Below are positions 46,557-56,597 of a stretch of DNA of 64,000 nt, in pieces (positions within the stretch are counted from its first letter, which is position 1; every line of letters begins with the position of its first letter). The DNA is from Aureimonas sp. ME7. Its GTDB lineage: Bacteria; Pseudomonadota; Alphaproteobacteria; Rhizobiales; Rhizobiaceae. The notes beneath the pieces are model-generated. The model ran no database searches and was not told the origin of the DNA. It was given only the letters and a program-made list of their open reading frames with translations. Location of the stretch: contig NZ_CAJCKW010000002.1 of NCBI RefSeq assembly GCF_903970965.1, positions 124,001-188,000 on the forward strand, in the 5' to 3' direction. The position numbers and the translations under genes were made by a program.

Positions 46557-49235
46557 TCAATGTCGCCCGCGCGTCTTAGGCGAGGCGGCCGCGCGCATGG
46601 AACGCTCGAAGCGGATGGCGGACTGCGCCGCCGCCAGCCGCGCGATCGGCACGCGATATGGCGAGCAGGACACGTAGTCGAGGCCGGTGCGCTCGAAGAA
46701 GGCGATGGACGCCGGGTCGCCCCCCTGCTCGCCGCAAACGCCGAGCGAAATATCGGGCCGCGTGCGGCGCGCCTTCTCGACGCCCATCGCGATGAGCTCG
46801 CCCACACCCTCGATGTCGAGGGACTGGAACGGGTCGCGCTCGATGATTCCCTGTCGCTCATAGGTCGACAGGAAGTTGGCCGCGTCGTCGCGGGAAATGC
46901 CGTAGACGGTCTGGGTCAGGTCGTTGGTACCGAAGGAAAAGAAGTCCGCAACCTCGGCGATCGTGTCGGCGCGCACGATGGCGCGCGGCAGCTCGATCAT
47001 GGTGCCGACGAGATAGGTGACCGATCGACCGCGCTCCGCCATCACCCGCTCGGCGATCCGCTCGATCCGCGTCTTGACGAAATCGAGCTCCTTCCGGAGG
47101 CCGACGAGGGGAACCATGATCTCGGGCACCACAGCCTTGCCCTTGCGCTCGCCCGCCTCGATCGCCGCCTCGAAGATCGCCCGTGCCTGCATCTCGACGA
47201 TCTCGGGATGCGAGATCGCGAGACGGCAGCCGCGATGCCCCAGCATCGGATTGAACTCGTGGAGCGCGTCGATCCGCTCGGCCACGACCTCAGCGCCGAT
47301 GCCGAGCATCACGGCGGTTTCGGCGATCTCCTGCTCGCCCTTCGGCAGGAACTCGTGGAGCGGCGGGTCGAGCAGGCGGATGGTGACGGGCATGCCCGCC
47401 ATGATCTCGAACAGTTCGATGAAGTCCGAGCGCTGGATCGGCAGCAGGCGCTCGAGGGCGGCGCGTCGGCCCGCTTCGTCATGCGCGAGGATCATCTCGC
47501 GCATCATGCTGATGCGCTCCCCCTCGAAGAACATGTGCTCGGTCCGGCAAAGGCCGATGCCTTCCGCCCCGAAGGCACGGGCGGCGCGCGCTTCCGCCGG
47601 CGTTTCGGCGTTGGTGCGAACCCCCATGCGCCGCGCCCGGTCGGCGAAGGTCATCAAGGTCGCGAAGTCACCCGTCAGGGTCGGACGCTTCAGCTTGGGC
47701 GAGCCGATGATGACCTCACCCGACGTGCCGTCGATCGTCAGCATATCGCCCACGCGCAGCGTTCGTCCAAGCGCAATCAGCGTTCCCGCATCGTGGTTGA
47801 TGCGCAGCGAGCCCGCCCCCGTCACGCAGGGCTTGCCGATACCACGCGCCACCACAGCGGCGTGGCTCGTCGTTCCGCCGCGAACCGTCAGAACACCCTC
47901 GGTGACGTGCATGCCGTGCACGTCCTCCGGTAGCGTCTCGTTGCGCACGAGAATGGTCGGACGTCCCTCGCCCGCACGCTCGATCGCCTGTTCCGAGGTG
48001 AAGACGATCTCGCCGCTCGCGGCGCCCGGCGATGCGGGCATGCCCTTGACGATCACGATCACCTCTTCGCCCCGTTCGATCGTCGGATGCAGAAGCTGGT
48101 CGAGCGAAGAGGGCTCGATGCGCAGGAGGGCGTCTTCTTCCGCGATCATCCCCTCACGCGCCATCTCGACGGCGACGCGGATCGCCTCGGCCACGTTGCG
48201 CTTGGCCGTACGAGACTGGAGAAAGAACAGCTCGCCGTCGCCGACCATGAAGTCCACTTCGGCGACGTCGCTGATATGGGTCTCGATGCGTCGGACATAG
48301 TCGGCCAAGGCATTCGGATCGGCGGGAAAGGCGACCTGCCCCTGCCCGAGCGCCGCAAGGTTCAGCGTGTGCCGCTTGAGGCCCAGTTCCTCCTGATCCC
48401 GCGCGCCGACGATGAACTCGCCGGTCAGGCTGGACTGCCCGGTCTTCAGATCGCGAGAAAGGGCGCGGCCGGTCCCCGACTTCTCGCCCCGCTCGTTGAA
48501 GATCATCGAGTGGACGGTGACGGCGAGCCCAGCGTTTTCGGATATCCCATGCGCCAGACGAAAGGCACGCGCGACCGGGCTTCGCCAGCTCGCAAAGCTC
48601 GCTTCGATCACGTGTTGAAGCTGTTCGAAGGGCGTCTGCGGCATGGAACTGCCGAGTTCGTCCTCGATGAACCGCAGGTAGGCATCGATCAGCGCACGCC
48701 AGTCCACCAGAGACTGGGGCTCGGAGCCGATCCAGCCAGCGCGTTCACGCTCGGCATCGGCCAGTTCCTCGAAGTCGGAGGAATCGATCGAATGAATGAG
48801 GTTGCAATAGCTTTCGATGAAGCGACGATAGGCGCGGAACGCGAAGCCGACATCGCCGAGCTCGCGGGCCAGGAGTTCCACCGTTCGGCTGTTCAGGCCG
48901 AGATCGAGGATCGTATCGGCAAGCCCCGGCATGGCGGAGCGGGCGCTCGTGCGCACCGCAAGAAGCATTGGCCTTTCGGCGCCGTCGAGGACGCGGCCCG
49001 TGACCTCCTGCAACCATTCGATGCCGGCCAGAAGCTCGTTGCGGAGTGCGGCCGGCTGGGCACCGGCGCTTTCCGCCTCGCGCCAGGCAGCCGTCGAAAT
49101 GGTGAAGCCCGGCGGCACCGGAAGATCGAGAGACGCCAGAAGCGCGAGATTGGAGCCCTTGAGCCCAAGCGCTTCGGTCGGATCGGCCGTACGATCCGCC
49201 GCGCCACGCTTGAACGTGAACAGTCTCTTCGCCAT
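46557..49235 (-). CDS. ppdK: Pyruvate, phosphate dikinase
   Basis: PPDK interconverts pyruvate + ATP + Pi and PEP + AMP + PPi, for gluconeogenesis. It has 892 residues. The N-terminal ATP-grasp domain has SARSAMPGLADTILDLGLN, the swivelling phosphohistidine domain has GGTTSHAAVVARG with the phosphorylated His preceded by the regulatory Thr/Ser, and the C-terminal TIM barrel has LCRTEHMFF and the catalytic Cys in LGVCGEQGGDP. The start MAKRLFTFKRG at 49235 is the family's N-terminus. In related genomes smc commonly lies next upstream; here it is dsbA. Confidence 0.97.
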   Translation of the reverse strand: MAKRLFTFKRGAADRTADPTEALGLKGSNLALLASLDLPVPPGFTISTAAWREAESAGAQPAALRNELLAGIEWLQEVTGRVLDGAERPMLLAVRTSARSAMPGLADTILDLGLNSRTVELLARELGDVGFAFRAYRRFIESYCNLIHSIDSSDFEELADAERERAGWIGSEPQSLVDWRALIDAYLRFIEDELGSSMPQTPFEQLQHVIEASFASWRSPVARAFRLAHGISENAGLAVTVHSMIFNERGEKSGTGRALSRDLKTGQSSLTGEFIVGARDQEELGLKRHTLNLAALGQGQVAFPADPNALADYVRRIETHISDVAEVDFMVGDGELFFLQSRTAKRNVAEAIRVAVEMAREGMIAEEDALLRIEPSSLDQLLHPTIERGEEVIVIVKGMPASPGAASGEIVFTSEQAIERAGEGRPTILVRNETLPEDVHGMHVTEGVLTVRGGTTSHAAVVARGIGKPCVTGAGSLRINHDAGTLIALGRTLRVGDMLTIDGTSGEVIIGSPKLKRPTLTGDFATLMTFADRARRMGVRTNAETPAEARAARAFGAEGIGLCRTEHMFFEGERISMMREMILAHDEAGRRAALERLLPIQRSDFIELFEIMAGMPVTIRLLDPPLHEFLPKGEQEIAETAVMLGIGAEVVAERIDALHEFNPMLGHRGCRLAISHPEIVEMQARAIFEAAIEAGERKGKAVVPEIMVPLVGLRKELDFVKTRIERIAERVMAERGRSVTYLVGTMIELPRAIVRADTIAEVADFFSFGTNDLTQTVYGISRDDAANFLSTYERQGIIERDPFQSLDIEGVGELIAMGVEKARRTRPDISLGVCGEQGGDPASIAFFERTGLDYVSCSPYRVPIARLAAAQSAIRFERSMRAAASPKTRGRH

Positions 49236-49330
49236 GGGAACTAGGTCAAGGTCTCGAAAAAGATGCGCTCGAAGCGGATCGTGCCCGACACACATAGGTC
49301 AAACCCTGTCTCGCGCCAATTGCTGCGGCG

Positions 49331-49378
49331 CAAAAGTCGCCCGGCATGGCGGCCGTGTGGACCGATGATGCCGGGCGA
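49331..49378 (-). terminator. Long-loop terminator after dsbA
   Basis: Perfect 11-bp arms TCGCCCGGCAT/ATGCCGGGCGA (49337-49378, 20-nt loop) are followed on the minus strand by CTTTTGCG. It starts 10 bp past the dsbA stop and fills most of the short dsbA-ppdK gap. Confidence 0.75.
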
Positions 49379-49387
49379 CGGGGTCGG

Positions 49388-50140
49388 TCAGAGATGCTTC
49401 TCGATCACCGCTGCCATCTCGTCCGCAGAAAGAGCTCCAGCATATTTGTCGCCGTTGATGAAGAAAGTGGGCGTCGCGTTCACGCCGAACTCGTCCTGTC
49501 CCGCCTTCTGAACGGCGACGATCTTACCCTGCAGTTCGGTGTCCTGCAGACAGGCGGTGAACTGGTCCTGCGTCATTCCCGCCAGCTGTGCGATCTTGAG
49601 GAGCGCGACGGAAGCGTTCTCGGCGCCGGCCCACTCGCGCTGCTGGTCGAACAGGACGTCCACCATCGCCGTGCGCTTGTCGTCGCCGGCGCAGCGCGCC
49701 AGCATGAAGGCGCCGAGCGCGCGCGGATCGAATGGGAACTCGCGCAGGATCAGCTTGGCCTTGCCGGTGTCGAGATAGTCCGCCTTGATCGCGGGATAGG
49801 ACTCGGAATGGAAGTCGCGGCAGTGGCTGCAGGTCATCGAGGCGTATTCGATGATGGTGACGGGCGCGTCGGCATTGCCGATCACGACATCCGGCAAAGC
49901 CTGCGACGCCATCAGCTTGGCGACGTCCGCCTTGCCCTGCGGCTCGGGCGCGGTGGCGGCCGATGGGTTGGTCTTGGGTGCGCTCGCCGATGCCGCCGGA
50001 GCGGTCGCTTCCGTTTGAGCGACCGCGGGAAGCGCCGTTACGGCTCCAACCAGCGCGACGCCGAGAAGAAGAGCCGGCAACGCGGATCGGCGCTGCACGC
50101 GACGAAACTTGGCGGCGGATTCGGGCAAGTGGACGAGCAT
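49388..50140 (-). CDS. DsbA-family periplasmic thiol oxidoreductase
   Basis: It is a thioredoxin-fold protein with 250 residues. A signal sequence (basic region, then LPALLLGVALVGAVTALPAVAQ) is followed by a disordered Ala/Pro linker and the thioredoxin domain from about 80. The active site is C104-S-H-C107 (MTCSHCRDF), and the cis-proline loop is VNATPTFFING. An extra Cys pair (ARCAGDDK, TACLQ) is seen in the inserted helical domain. The adjacency to the DUF721 gene is conserved in alphaproteobacteria. It could be an oxidase (DsbA) or a DsbG-like isomerase. Confidence 0.92.
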   Translation of the reverse strand: MLVHLPESAAKFRRVQRRSALPALLLGVALVGAVTALPAVAQTEATAPAASASAPKTNPSAATAPEPQGKADVAKLMASQALPDVVIGNADAPVTIIEYASMTCSHCRDFHSESYPAIKADYLDTGKAKLILREFPFDPRALGAFMLARCAGDDKRTAMVDVLFDQQREWAGAENASVALLKIAQLAGMTQDQFTACLQDTELQGKIVAVQKAGQDEFGVNATPTFFINGDKYAGALSADEMAAVIEKHL

Positions 50141-50251
50141 GAGCCGGAGGGCCTTTCGTTCAGGGGGCGATTCGCTGGCGACGAGGTAATCCGCCGATTA
50201 TGGCGATCCGACGAGACGGGACCGACGTCAAGACGAAATCCCGAGAGCGGG

Positions 50252-50791
50252 TCAGGACAGGTCCCGGCCGGGTTTGGCGGCGTTGCGCCCGATCACCGTC
50301 TCGCCCAACCGTTCCAGGGCCTGACGCAACCTCGTGCTTTCGATGCGGGACGTCACCTCGGCGATCGTGTCGCGGTCTCGCGCGGTCAACGGCTTGACCG
50401 CCGGCTTGCGGTTCCGCTTTTCGACATGGACCGGCCGCTGGACGATCTTGATGCGTGACACCGCGTGATAGCCGAAGAAGGCATCGACGCGCTGCAGGAT
50501 CGCTTGTGTCTCATGCTGCAAGCGCAGCACGAACGCACCCTCGCACGCCACCACAAGGGTCGCGGGCGGGGGATCGGCTTCCCCGTCGAACGCTTTCGGC
50601 CAAGTGAGCTTTTCCGGCCGGCAGCCGGTTTCCAGCCGGGCCCCGACGATCTCCGGCCAAGCCGAGATGAGACCGAGCGTCATGCCGGCCTTGCGCGCGA
50701 CGATCGGCTCCACCAGCGTCGAGACGAGATCGCCGATCGGCCGCGCGCCACGTCGGCGGATCGGCCTCCCGGGCTGAGCACCCTCCGTCAT
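50252..50791 (-). CDS. DUF721 protein, DciA-like helicase-loading factor
   Basis: It has 179 residues. The DUF721 core spans about 20-115 (LVSTLVEPIVARKAGMTLGLISAWPEIVG, LVVACEGAFVLRLQHETQAILQRV). DUF721 proteins (DciA) help load the replicative helicase DnaB in bacteria without DnaC. Alphaproteobacterial members like this one carry an additional basic C-terminal region. Its ATG overlaps the stop of the O-antigen ligase gene (ATGA), so it is coupled to a gene that is unrelated in function. Confidence 0.85.
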   Translation of the reverse strand: MTEGAQPGRPIRRRGARPIGDLVSTLVEPIVARKAGMTLGLISAWPEIVGARLETGCRPEKLTWPKAFDGEADPPPATLVVACEGAFVLRLQHETQAILQRVDAFFGYHAVSRIKIVQRPVHVEKRNRKPAVKPLTARDRDTIAEVTSRIESTRLRQALERLGETVIGRNAAKPGRDLS

Positions 50792-52014
50792 CGGGAGGAG
50801 AGGCCGGGTAGGCCGAACGGCCTCGGCCTTCGCAATTCGGTGAGGATGGTGGCCATGCTGCCGAAGATGGCGAGCAGCATCCATTCGTTCAACAGAACAC
50901 CGTGGAACAGACCGAAGACGAAGACGTAAACGACCAGCACCGTCGAAACGTCGCGAACGATGCGGCTCGCGCAACGCCGTGAAACGTCCACGAGGAAGAG
51001 GCCGAACACGGAGAGCATCAGGGCGAGACCGATCAGCCCGCTGGAAAGCGCCTCGTCGAGAACGAGATTGTGCAGATGCTGGTACCGTAGGACGGCACCC
51101 GCATTCGGACCGGCCAGCCGCCCGACTTCCTCCATTCGCGACATGCCGCCGACCCCGACGAAGGGGCGTTCCGCGAGGACGGCGACGGCGCTCGACCACA
51201 TGGCAAGGCGCACGTCCACCGAGCCGGACGCCAGCCCCGATTCCTCGTAGGCGTTCATTTCCGCCACACCCGTCTCGATGCGGGCGCCGACGAAGCTGAT
51301 CAGAGGAACGGCTGCGACCGATACCAGCACCAGCCCCCCGACCACCATTCCGGCCCGGCGCCGACCGCTCGCCCGGATGCGCGGCAGCAAACGCGCGGCA
51401 TCGACGAGCGCGGTCACGACGAACAGGAGCATGGCCGCCCGCGTTCCGCTGAGAATGATGGGAACCACGCCGAGATAGGTCCAGGCGATGCCGTCCGGCA
51501 GGAAGCGGAAGGCGTTGCCGGTCGGAATCCGCGCCAGAAGCGCGGCGACACCGACCACGAAGGCGAAGATCGCCTCGTTACCCCCGAGGCCGACCCGCAT
51601 GCCCGTCCGCCAATATTCGATCGGTGTCAGAACGAGAAGCGCCAGGAGAGCGAGGCGCGCGCCCAGCGCCAGCATCTGTGCCGGACGACGAACGAGCCCG
51701 AGCCCCAGCGGCAGCAAGGCGCAGGCGAATTCAAGCGCCGCGTAGGACAGGGTGCGATTGCCGGAAAGCGGCTCCCCACGCGCGAGGCTCAGGGCGATCT
51801 GCCAGATCGCCCAGGCGACCAGCGCGCCGATGAAGGCGCGCGGCATCCCGCGCCATGTCTTGGGGCGGAAGACGGCGAGATAGATGCCGCAGGCGGCAAA
51901 GAACAGAAACGCGGCTTTCGCGACGGATACGAGCAGCGTCAGGCCGAAGATGCCGGCACCGAGCAGCATCGCATCCAGTCGGCGACGCAGTAGAAGAATG
52001 CGCTTGACGCTCAA
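50788..52014 (-). CDS. O-antigen ligase-family membrane protein
   Basis: It has 408 residues and about eleven TM helices. A large periplasmic loop precedes the conserved YQHLHNLVLDEALSSGLIG segment, which resembles the catalytic His region of Wzy/WaaL-type enzymes joining or polymerising lipid-linked sugars. The start is TTG at 52014, overlapping the stop of the GT25 gene (TTGA), with GGGGCG upstream. With the GT25 gene it forms a surface-polysaccharide pair placed between mutY and the DUF721 gene. Confidence 0.87.
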   Translation of the reverse strand: MSVKRILLLRRRLDAMLLGAGIFGLTLLVSVAKAAFLFFAACGIYLAVFRPKTWRGMPRAFIGALVAWAIWQIALSLARGEPLSGNRTLSYAALEFACALLPLGLGLVRRPAQMLALGARLALLALLVLTPIEYWRTGMRVGLGGNEAIFAFVVGVAALLARIPTGNAFRFLPDGIAWTYLGVVPIILSGTRAAMLLFVVTALVDAARLLPRIRASGRRRAGMVVGGLVLVSVAAVPLISFVGARIETGVAEMNAYEESGLASGSVDVRLAMWSSAVAVLAERPFVGVGGMSRMEEVGRLAGPNAGAVLRYQHLHNLVLDEALSSGLIGLALMLSVFGLFLVDVSRRCASRIVRDVSTVLVVYVFVFGLFHGVLLNEWMLLAIFGSMATILTELRRPRPFGLPGLSSR

Positions 52015-52757
52015 GGTCGCCCCGCCTTTCCGGCATAGCGAGCGCGCCGAACGAGTTCGCGCGTTCGAAACGCCAGCGTCGGCAGTCGCCGCCACGGCTT
52101 CAGCTTGCGGCTGGCGTAGCGCTCGCCTTCCTGCGTCAGGCTCGATTTCGAAAGCGGCCCGAACCGGACGAGATCGTCCCAGATGTCCAGGGTGCGAAGA
52201 CCCGTCGCCCAGCCGCGCTCCAGCGCCACGTCGAAGGGAAGCGTCATCGGCACGAGGGCACGGGCCAGCCGCTCGGCGGCGGATTGCCGCACGATGTAAG
52301 CCGCCGCGCTGCCCGTCGGCCCGAAGAAGGGAACGGCGAGATGCCGTCCATGCGGCAGCGCGCGAAGCACGCGCCGCTTCGGCCGCCGATGATGGGCAAA
52401 ACGCACGACGTCCCAATCGTCCCGCGTCAGCAACGCTTGCAGAACCGGGACGCATTCCTCGCGCAGGCGAACGTCATCCTCCAGGACGACGCCGGCCTCG
52501 CAGTCGCTCGCCGCGATCGCCTCGAGCGCCTTTAGATGGCTGGCATAGCATCCGTATTCGCCGGGCATCGGGCGTTTGCCGTGGTGGGCGAGAAAGGCCT
52601 GCCGGTCGAGAAGCGTGCGCTCGTCGTCCGGTATCGTCTTTCCATCGACGCCGGCGATCCGTATCAGTTCGATCCCATGCGCGGCTGCATCCGCCCGGAT
52701 ATCCGCAAGACGCTCCGGCGACCGGTCGAGGTTGATGACGAAGAAGTCGATCCGCAC
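52011..52757 (-). CDS. Glycosyltransferase family 25 (LPS-type)
   Basis: It has 248 residues with the GT25 signature blocks FVINLDRSPERL at the N-terminus, EYGCYASHLKALE, and VVLEDDV with the metal-binding acidic pair. A basic C-terminal region probably contacts the membrane surface. It uses a GTG start at 52757, which overlaps the divergent mutY start region by 23 nt. It probably adds a sugar to a lipid-linked glycan later handled by the downstream ligase. Confidence 0.88.
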   Translation of the reverse strand: MRIDFFVINLDRSPERLADIRADAAAHGIELIRIAGVDGKTIPDDERTLLDRQAFLAHHGKRPMPGEYGCYASHLKALEAIAASDCEAGVVLEDDVRLREECVPVLQALLTRDDWDVVRFAHHRRPKRRVLRALPHGRHLAVPFFGPTGSAAAYIVRQSAAERLARALVPMTLPFDVALERGWATGLRTLDIWDDLVRFGPLSKSSLTQEGERYASRKLKPWRRLPTLAFRTRELVRRARYAGKAGRP

Positions 52758-53910
52758 GAAGACAGTCCCATCCGCAGGCGCCGGTGAGCCGGACTGGGGC
52801 TCGGATGGACGGCGCTCGGCCCGAAGTCAAGCTGAGGCGGATGCGAACGGGCCCTCCCCCTTCGCCGCGATTCTGCTCGAATGGTACGACCGGCATGCCC
52901 GCGTTCTCCCCTGGCGCGTTTCGCCGGACGACCTGCGACGCGGGGTACGGCCCGACCCCTACCGCGTGTGGATGTCGGAGATCATGTTGCAGCAGACCAC
53001 CGTGGCGGCGGTGAAAAGCTATTTCGCAGCCTTCACCGAGCGCTGGCCGGACGTCGCCTCGCTCGCCGCCGCCGAGGATGCCGAGGTCATGGGCGCCTGG
53101 GCGGGCCTTGGCTACTACGCTCGCGCCCGCAATCTTCTGGCTTGCGCGCGGGTCGTCGCCTCCGATCGAAACGGTGTGTTCCCGACGACCGCCGAAGCGC
53201 TGAGCGAGCTTCCGGGCGTCGGCGACTACACGTCCGCCGCCATCGCCGCCATCGCCTTCGACGAGCCGGTGGCGGTGGTGGACGGAAACATCGAGCGCAT
53301 CTCTACGCGCATCGCGGCGATCGAGACGCCGCTACCGGCCGCGCGGAAGGCGATCCGCGAACTCGTGGGGACTTTGACGCCGAGGCTGAGGCCGGGCGAC
53401 TTTGCGCAGGCCATGATGGATCTGGGGGCGACGATCTGCACCCCGCGTCGGCCGGCCTGCGTGCTTTGCCCCGTCACCGACCACTGCGAGGCACGGCGGC
53501 TCGGGCGGCAGGAGGAGTTTCCGGTCAAGCTCGCCAAGAAGGCCAAGCCCGCGCGGCGCGGCGCCGTGTTCGTGCTGCGCCGCCGAAGTGACGGCGCGGT
53601 CTGGCTGCGCCGCCGCCCGCCCACCGGCATGCTCGGCGGCATGAGCGAGCCGCCCTCCTCCGCATGGAGTTCGAAGGGGGATGGCGCACTCGGCAAGGAG
53701 GCAGCCCCAATCGAGGCCGCTTGGCATCTGGCCGGCTTCGTCGAGCATGGGTTCACGCATTTCGACCTGACGCTGGAGGTCTGGTCCGCCCAAGCCGATA
53801 CGATGCCTCCGATCGAGGGATGGTGGGCGACGCCCGCGCAGCTCGAAGGCGAAGCCCTGCCGACCCTGATGCGCAAGGTGATCGAGCGCAGCGCGGCCCC
53901 GATCGCCTGA
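52735..53910 (+). CDS. mutY: A/G-specific adenine DNA glycosylase MutY
   Basis: MutY removes adenine opposite 8-oxoguanine. It has 391 residues. The catalytic Glu is E82 (SEIMLQQT), the helix-hairpin-helix is LPGVGDYTS with Asp D183 in VVDGN, and the [4Fe-4S] cysteines are C235, C242, C245 and C251. The C-terminal NUDIX-like domain recognises 8-oxoG. ATG at 52735 (GAGG upstream) is the only start in frame before the core; it adds about 40 polar residues. The start lies antisense to the first codons of the GT25 gene. Confidence 0.95.
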   Translation: MTKKSIRTKTVPSAGAGEPDWGSDGRRSARSQAEADANGPSPFAAILLEWYDRHARVLPWRVSPDDLRRGVRPDPYRVWMSEIMLQQTTVAAVKSYFAAFTERWPDVASLAAAEDAEVMGAWAGLGYYARARNLLACARVVASDRNGVFPTTAEALSELPGVGDYTSAAIAAIAFDEPVAVVDGNIERISTRIAAIETPLPAARKAIRELVGTLTPRLRPGDFAQAMMDLGATICTPRRPACVLCPVTDHCEARRLGRQEEFPVKLAKKAKPARRGAVFVLRRRSDGAVWLRRRPPTGMLGGMSEPPSSAWSSKGDGALGKEAAPIEAAWHLAGFVEHGFTHFDLTLEVWSAQADTMPPIEGWWATPAQLEGEALPTLMRKVIERSAAPIA

Positions 53911-53914
53911 AGGT

Positions 53915-55207
<1,293 letters not shown>

Positions 55208-55211
55208 TCAG

Positions 55212-55895
55212 ATGCCTCTTTCTCTCGTCCTGTTCGATTGCGACGGCGTTCTCGTCGACTCGGAGATCATCTCCGCCAAGGTCGATTCCAAGCTCCTGGG
55301 CGAGATCGGCTACGAGATTTCGCCGACCGAGATCGCCGAGCGCTTCTCAGGCCTGACGCAGGACCGGATCGCCGAACTCCTGCGCAGCGAGGCCGGCCTC
55401 CACCTGCCGGAAGACTATGTCCAGCGCCAGAGCGCCGAGCTCGACCGGCGCCTTGCCGCCGAGGTGGAGGCGATCGCGGGCGTCAACGAGATGCTGGATC
55501 GCATCGATCTGCCGCGCGCCATCTGCTCCAACTCGTCCTCCGCGCGCCTCCAGCTGATGCTGGAGCGGGTCAAGCTATGGGACCGCTTCCGCCCCTATGT
55601 CTTCGCCGCGCGCGAAGTCGGCACGGGCCGGACAAAGCCGGCGCCGGACGTTTATCTCCACGGTTGCCGCGAACTGGGCTTCCCACCGTCCGAGACGGTG
55701 GTTCTCGAAGACTCGGTTCACGGCGTGGCGGCTGCGGTGGCGGCGGGCTGCCGGGTGGTCGGCTTCGTCGGCGGCCAGCACACCTATCCCGGACACGCGG
55801 ATTCGCTCACCGAAGCGGGCGCCGAAACGATCATCCGGCGCCTCACCGAATTTCCGGCCGTTGTAGAAGCCTTGGCCGAGTGGGAGCAGGTCTGA
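55212..55895 (+). CDS. HAD-superfamily phosphatase (beta-phosphoglucomutase-like)
   Basis: It has 227 residues. HAD motif I DCDGVLVDSE begins at D9 (nucleophile) and D11. Motif II is ICSNSS, motif III K is in GRTKPAPDVYLHG and motif IV is VLEDSVHG. A small helical cap lies between motifs I and II, as in the phosphoglycolate phosphatase/beta-PGM subgroup. The substrate is unknown. The start MPLSLVLFD was preferred over an ATG 20 codons earlier. Confidence 0.92.
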   Translation: MPLSLVLFDCDGVLVDSEIISAKVDSKLLGEIGYEISPTEIAERFSGLTQDRIAELLRSEAGLHLPEDYVQRQSAELDRRLAAEVEAIAGVNEMLDRIDLPRAICSNSSSARLQLMLERVKLWDRFRPYVFAAREVGTGRTKPAPDVYLHGCRELGFPPSETVVLEDSVHGVAAAVAAGCRVVGFVGGQHTYPGHADSLTEAGAETIIRRLTEFPAVVEALAEWEQV

Positions 55896-55899
55896 AGCG

Positions 55900-56463
55900 T
55901 CAGGAGCCGGGCTTGCGCGCCGAGCCCGCCTGTGGCCCCTCGTCGAAGCCGGCATAGACCACCAGCGTGCGCCCGGCCGGCACCGGAATGCGGATGGCGC
56001 GGTCGACGTATCGGAACTCCTTCGGGCCGCCCGACGGGTCGGTCGAGATCGACTGCTTGCCGAGCTGGCTGTAGACGACCTTGCCCGAATCGAGCACCGC
56101 GACGCGGATCGGCAATTCCGCAGATCCCGCGCGCGCCGAAAGGCCCGGCACGAGGCGCCCCGCCACACCGACCTCCATGTAGAGTTCGCCGTCGCGCACG
56201 CGGCAGGCGCGCGTCGTCGATGCAATGGAGGCGATGTACTGGAGATCGTCGCCCGAACCCTTGCGAAGGATGGCAGTCCCCTCCCGCAGGCTGACTTGGG
56301 GACAATAATCCGGCACGACCCCGGCCTGCGCGCTGGCCTGCTGCTGCGGCGCGGGCGGCGGGGCGGTCGGCTTGCCGCCGGATGTATTGCAGGCAGTCAG
56401 AACCAGCGAGGCCGTGGCGAGGGCCGCGGCCTTCCGGGCGAACGATAGCTTGGACTTATGCAT
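55900..56463 (-). CDS. Hypothetical lipoprotein
   Basis: It has 187 residues with a lipoprotein signal; lipobox LTAC places the lipidated Cys near residue 25. A Pro/Ala/Gln-rich spacer is followed by a beta-rich domain with two Cys (DYCPQVSLREGTAIL, TRACRVRDGELYMEVG) and a closing VPAGRTLVVYAGFDEGP. Similar lipoproteins are found beside thrC in other rhizobia, but I know no function. It converges on the HAD gene and is divergent from thrC. Confidence 0.8.
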   Translation of the reverse strand: MHKSKLSFARKAAALATASLVLTACNTSGGKPTAPPPAPQQQASAQAGVVPDYCPQVSLREGTAILRKGSGDDLQYIASIASTTRACRVRDGELYMEVGVAGRLVPGLSARAGSAELPIRVAVLDSGKVVYSQLGKQSISTDPSGGPKEFRYVDRAIRIPVPAGRTLVVYAGFDEGPQAGSARKPGS

Positions 56464-56473
56464 GCTGCGGTTC

Positions 56474-56502
56474 TTCCCATACCATGTCGAGCCGTTCTAT
56501 AT
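56474..56502 (+). promoter_or_regulatory. Candidate thrC promoter
   Basis: TTCCCA, a 17-nt spacer and CTATAT (the rhizobial -10 form) lie in the 134-bp divergent region, about 95 bp before the thrC start. Confidence 0.4.
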
Positions 56503-56597
56503 CAGGCCCCTATGCCCGTTTCGACCTTGATGGTCACGAAAACGTGGCGCGGGCACCGCTTCGGCCGGAGCCCGATCGAAAAGACGTGGGAGATGTC

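Noticed and set aside
46560-47933. Plus-strand open frame of 457 codons
   Set aside because: It is antisense to ppdK and consists of composition-driven sequence.
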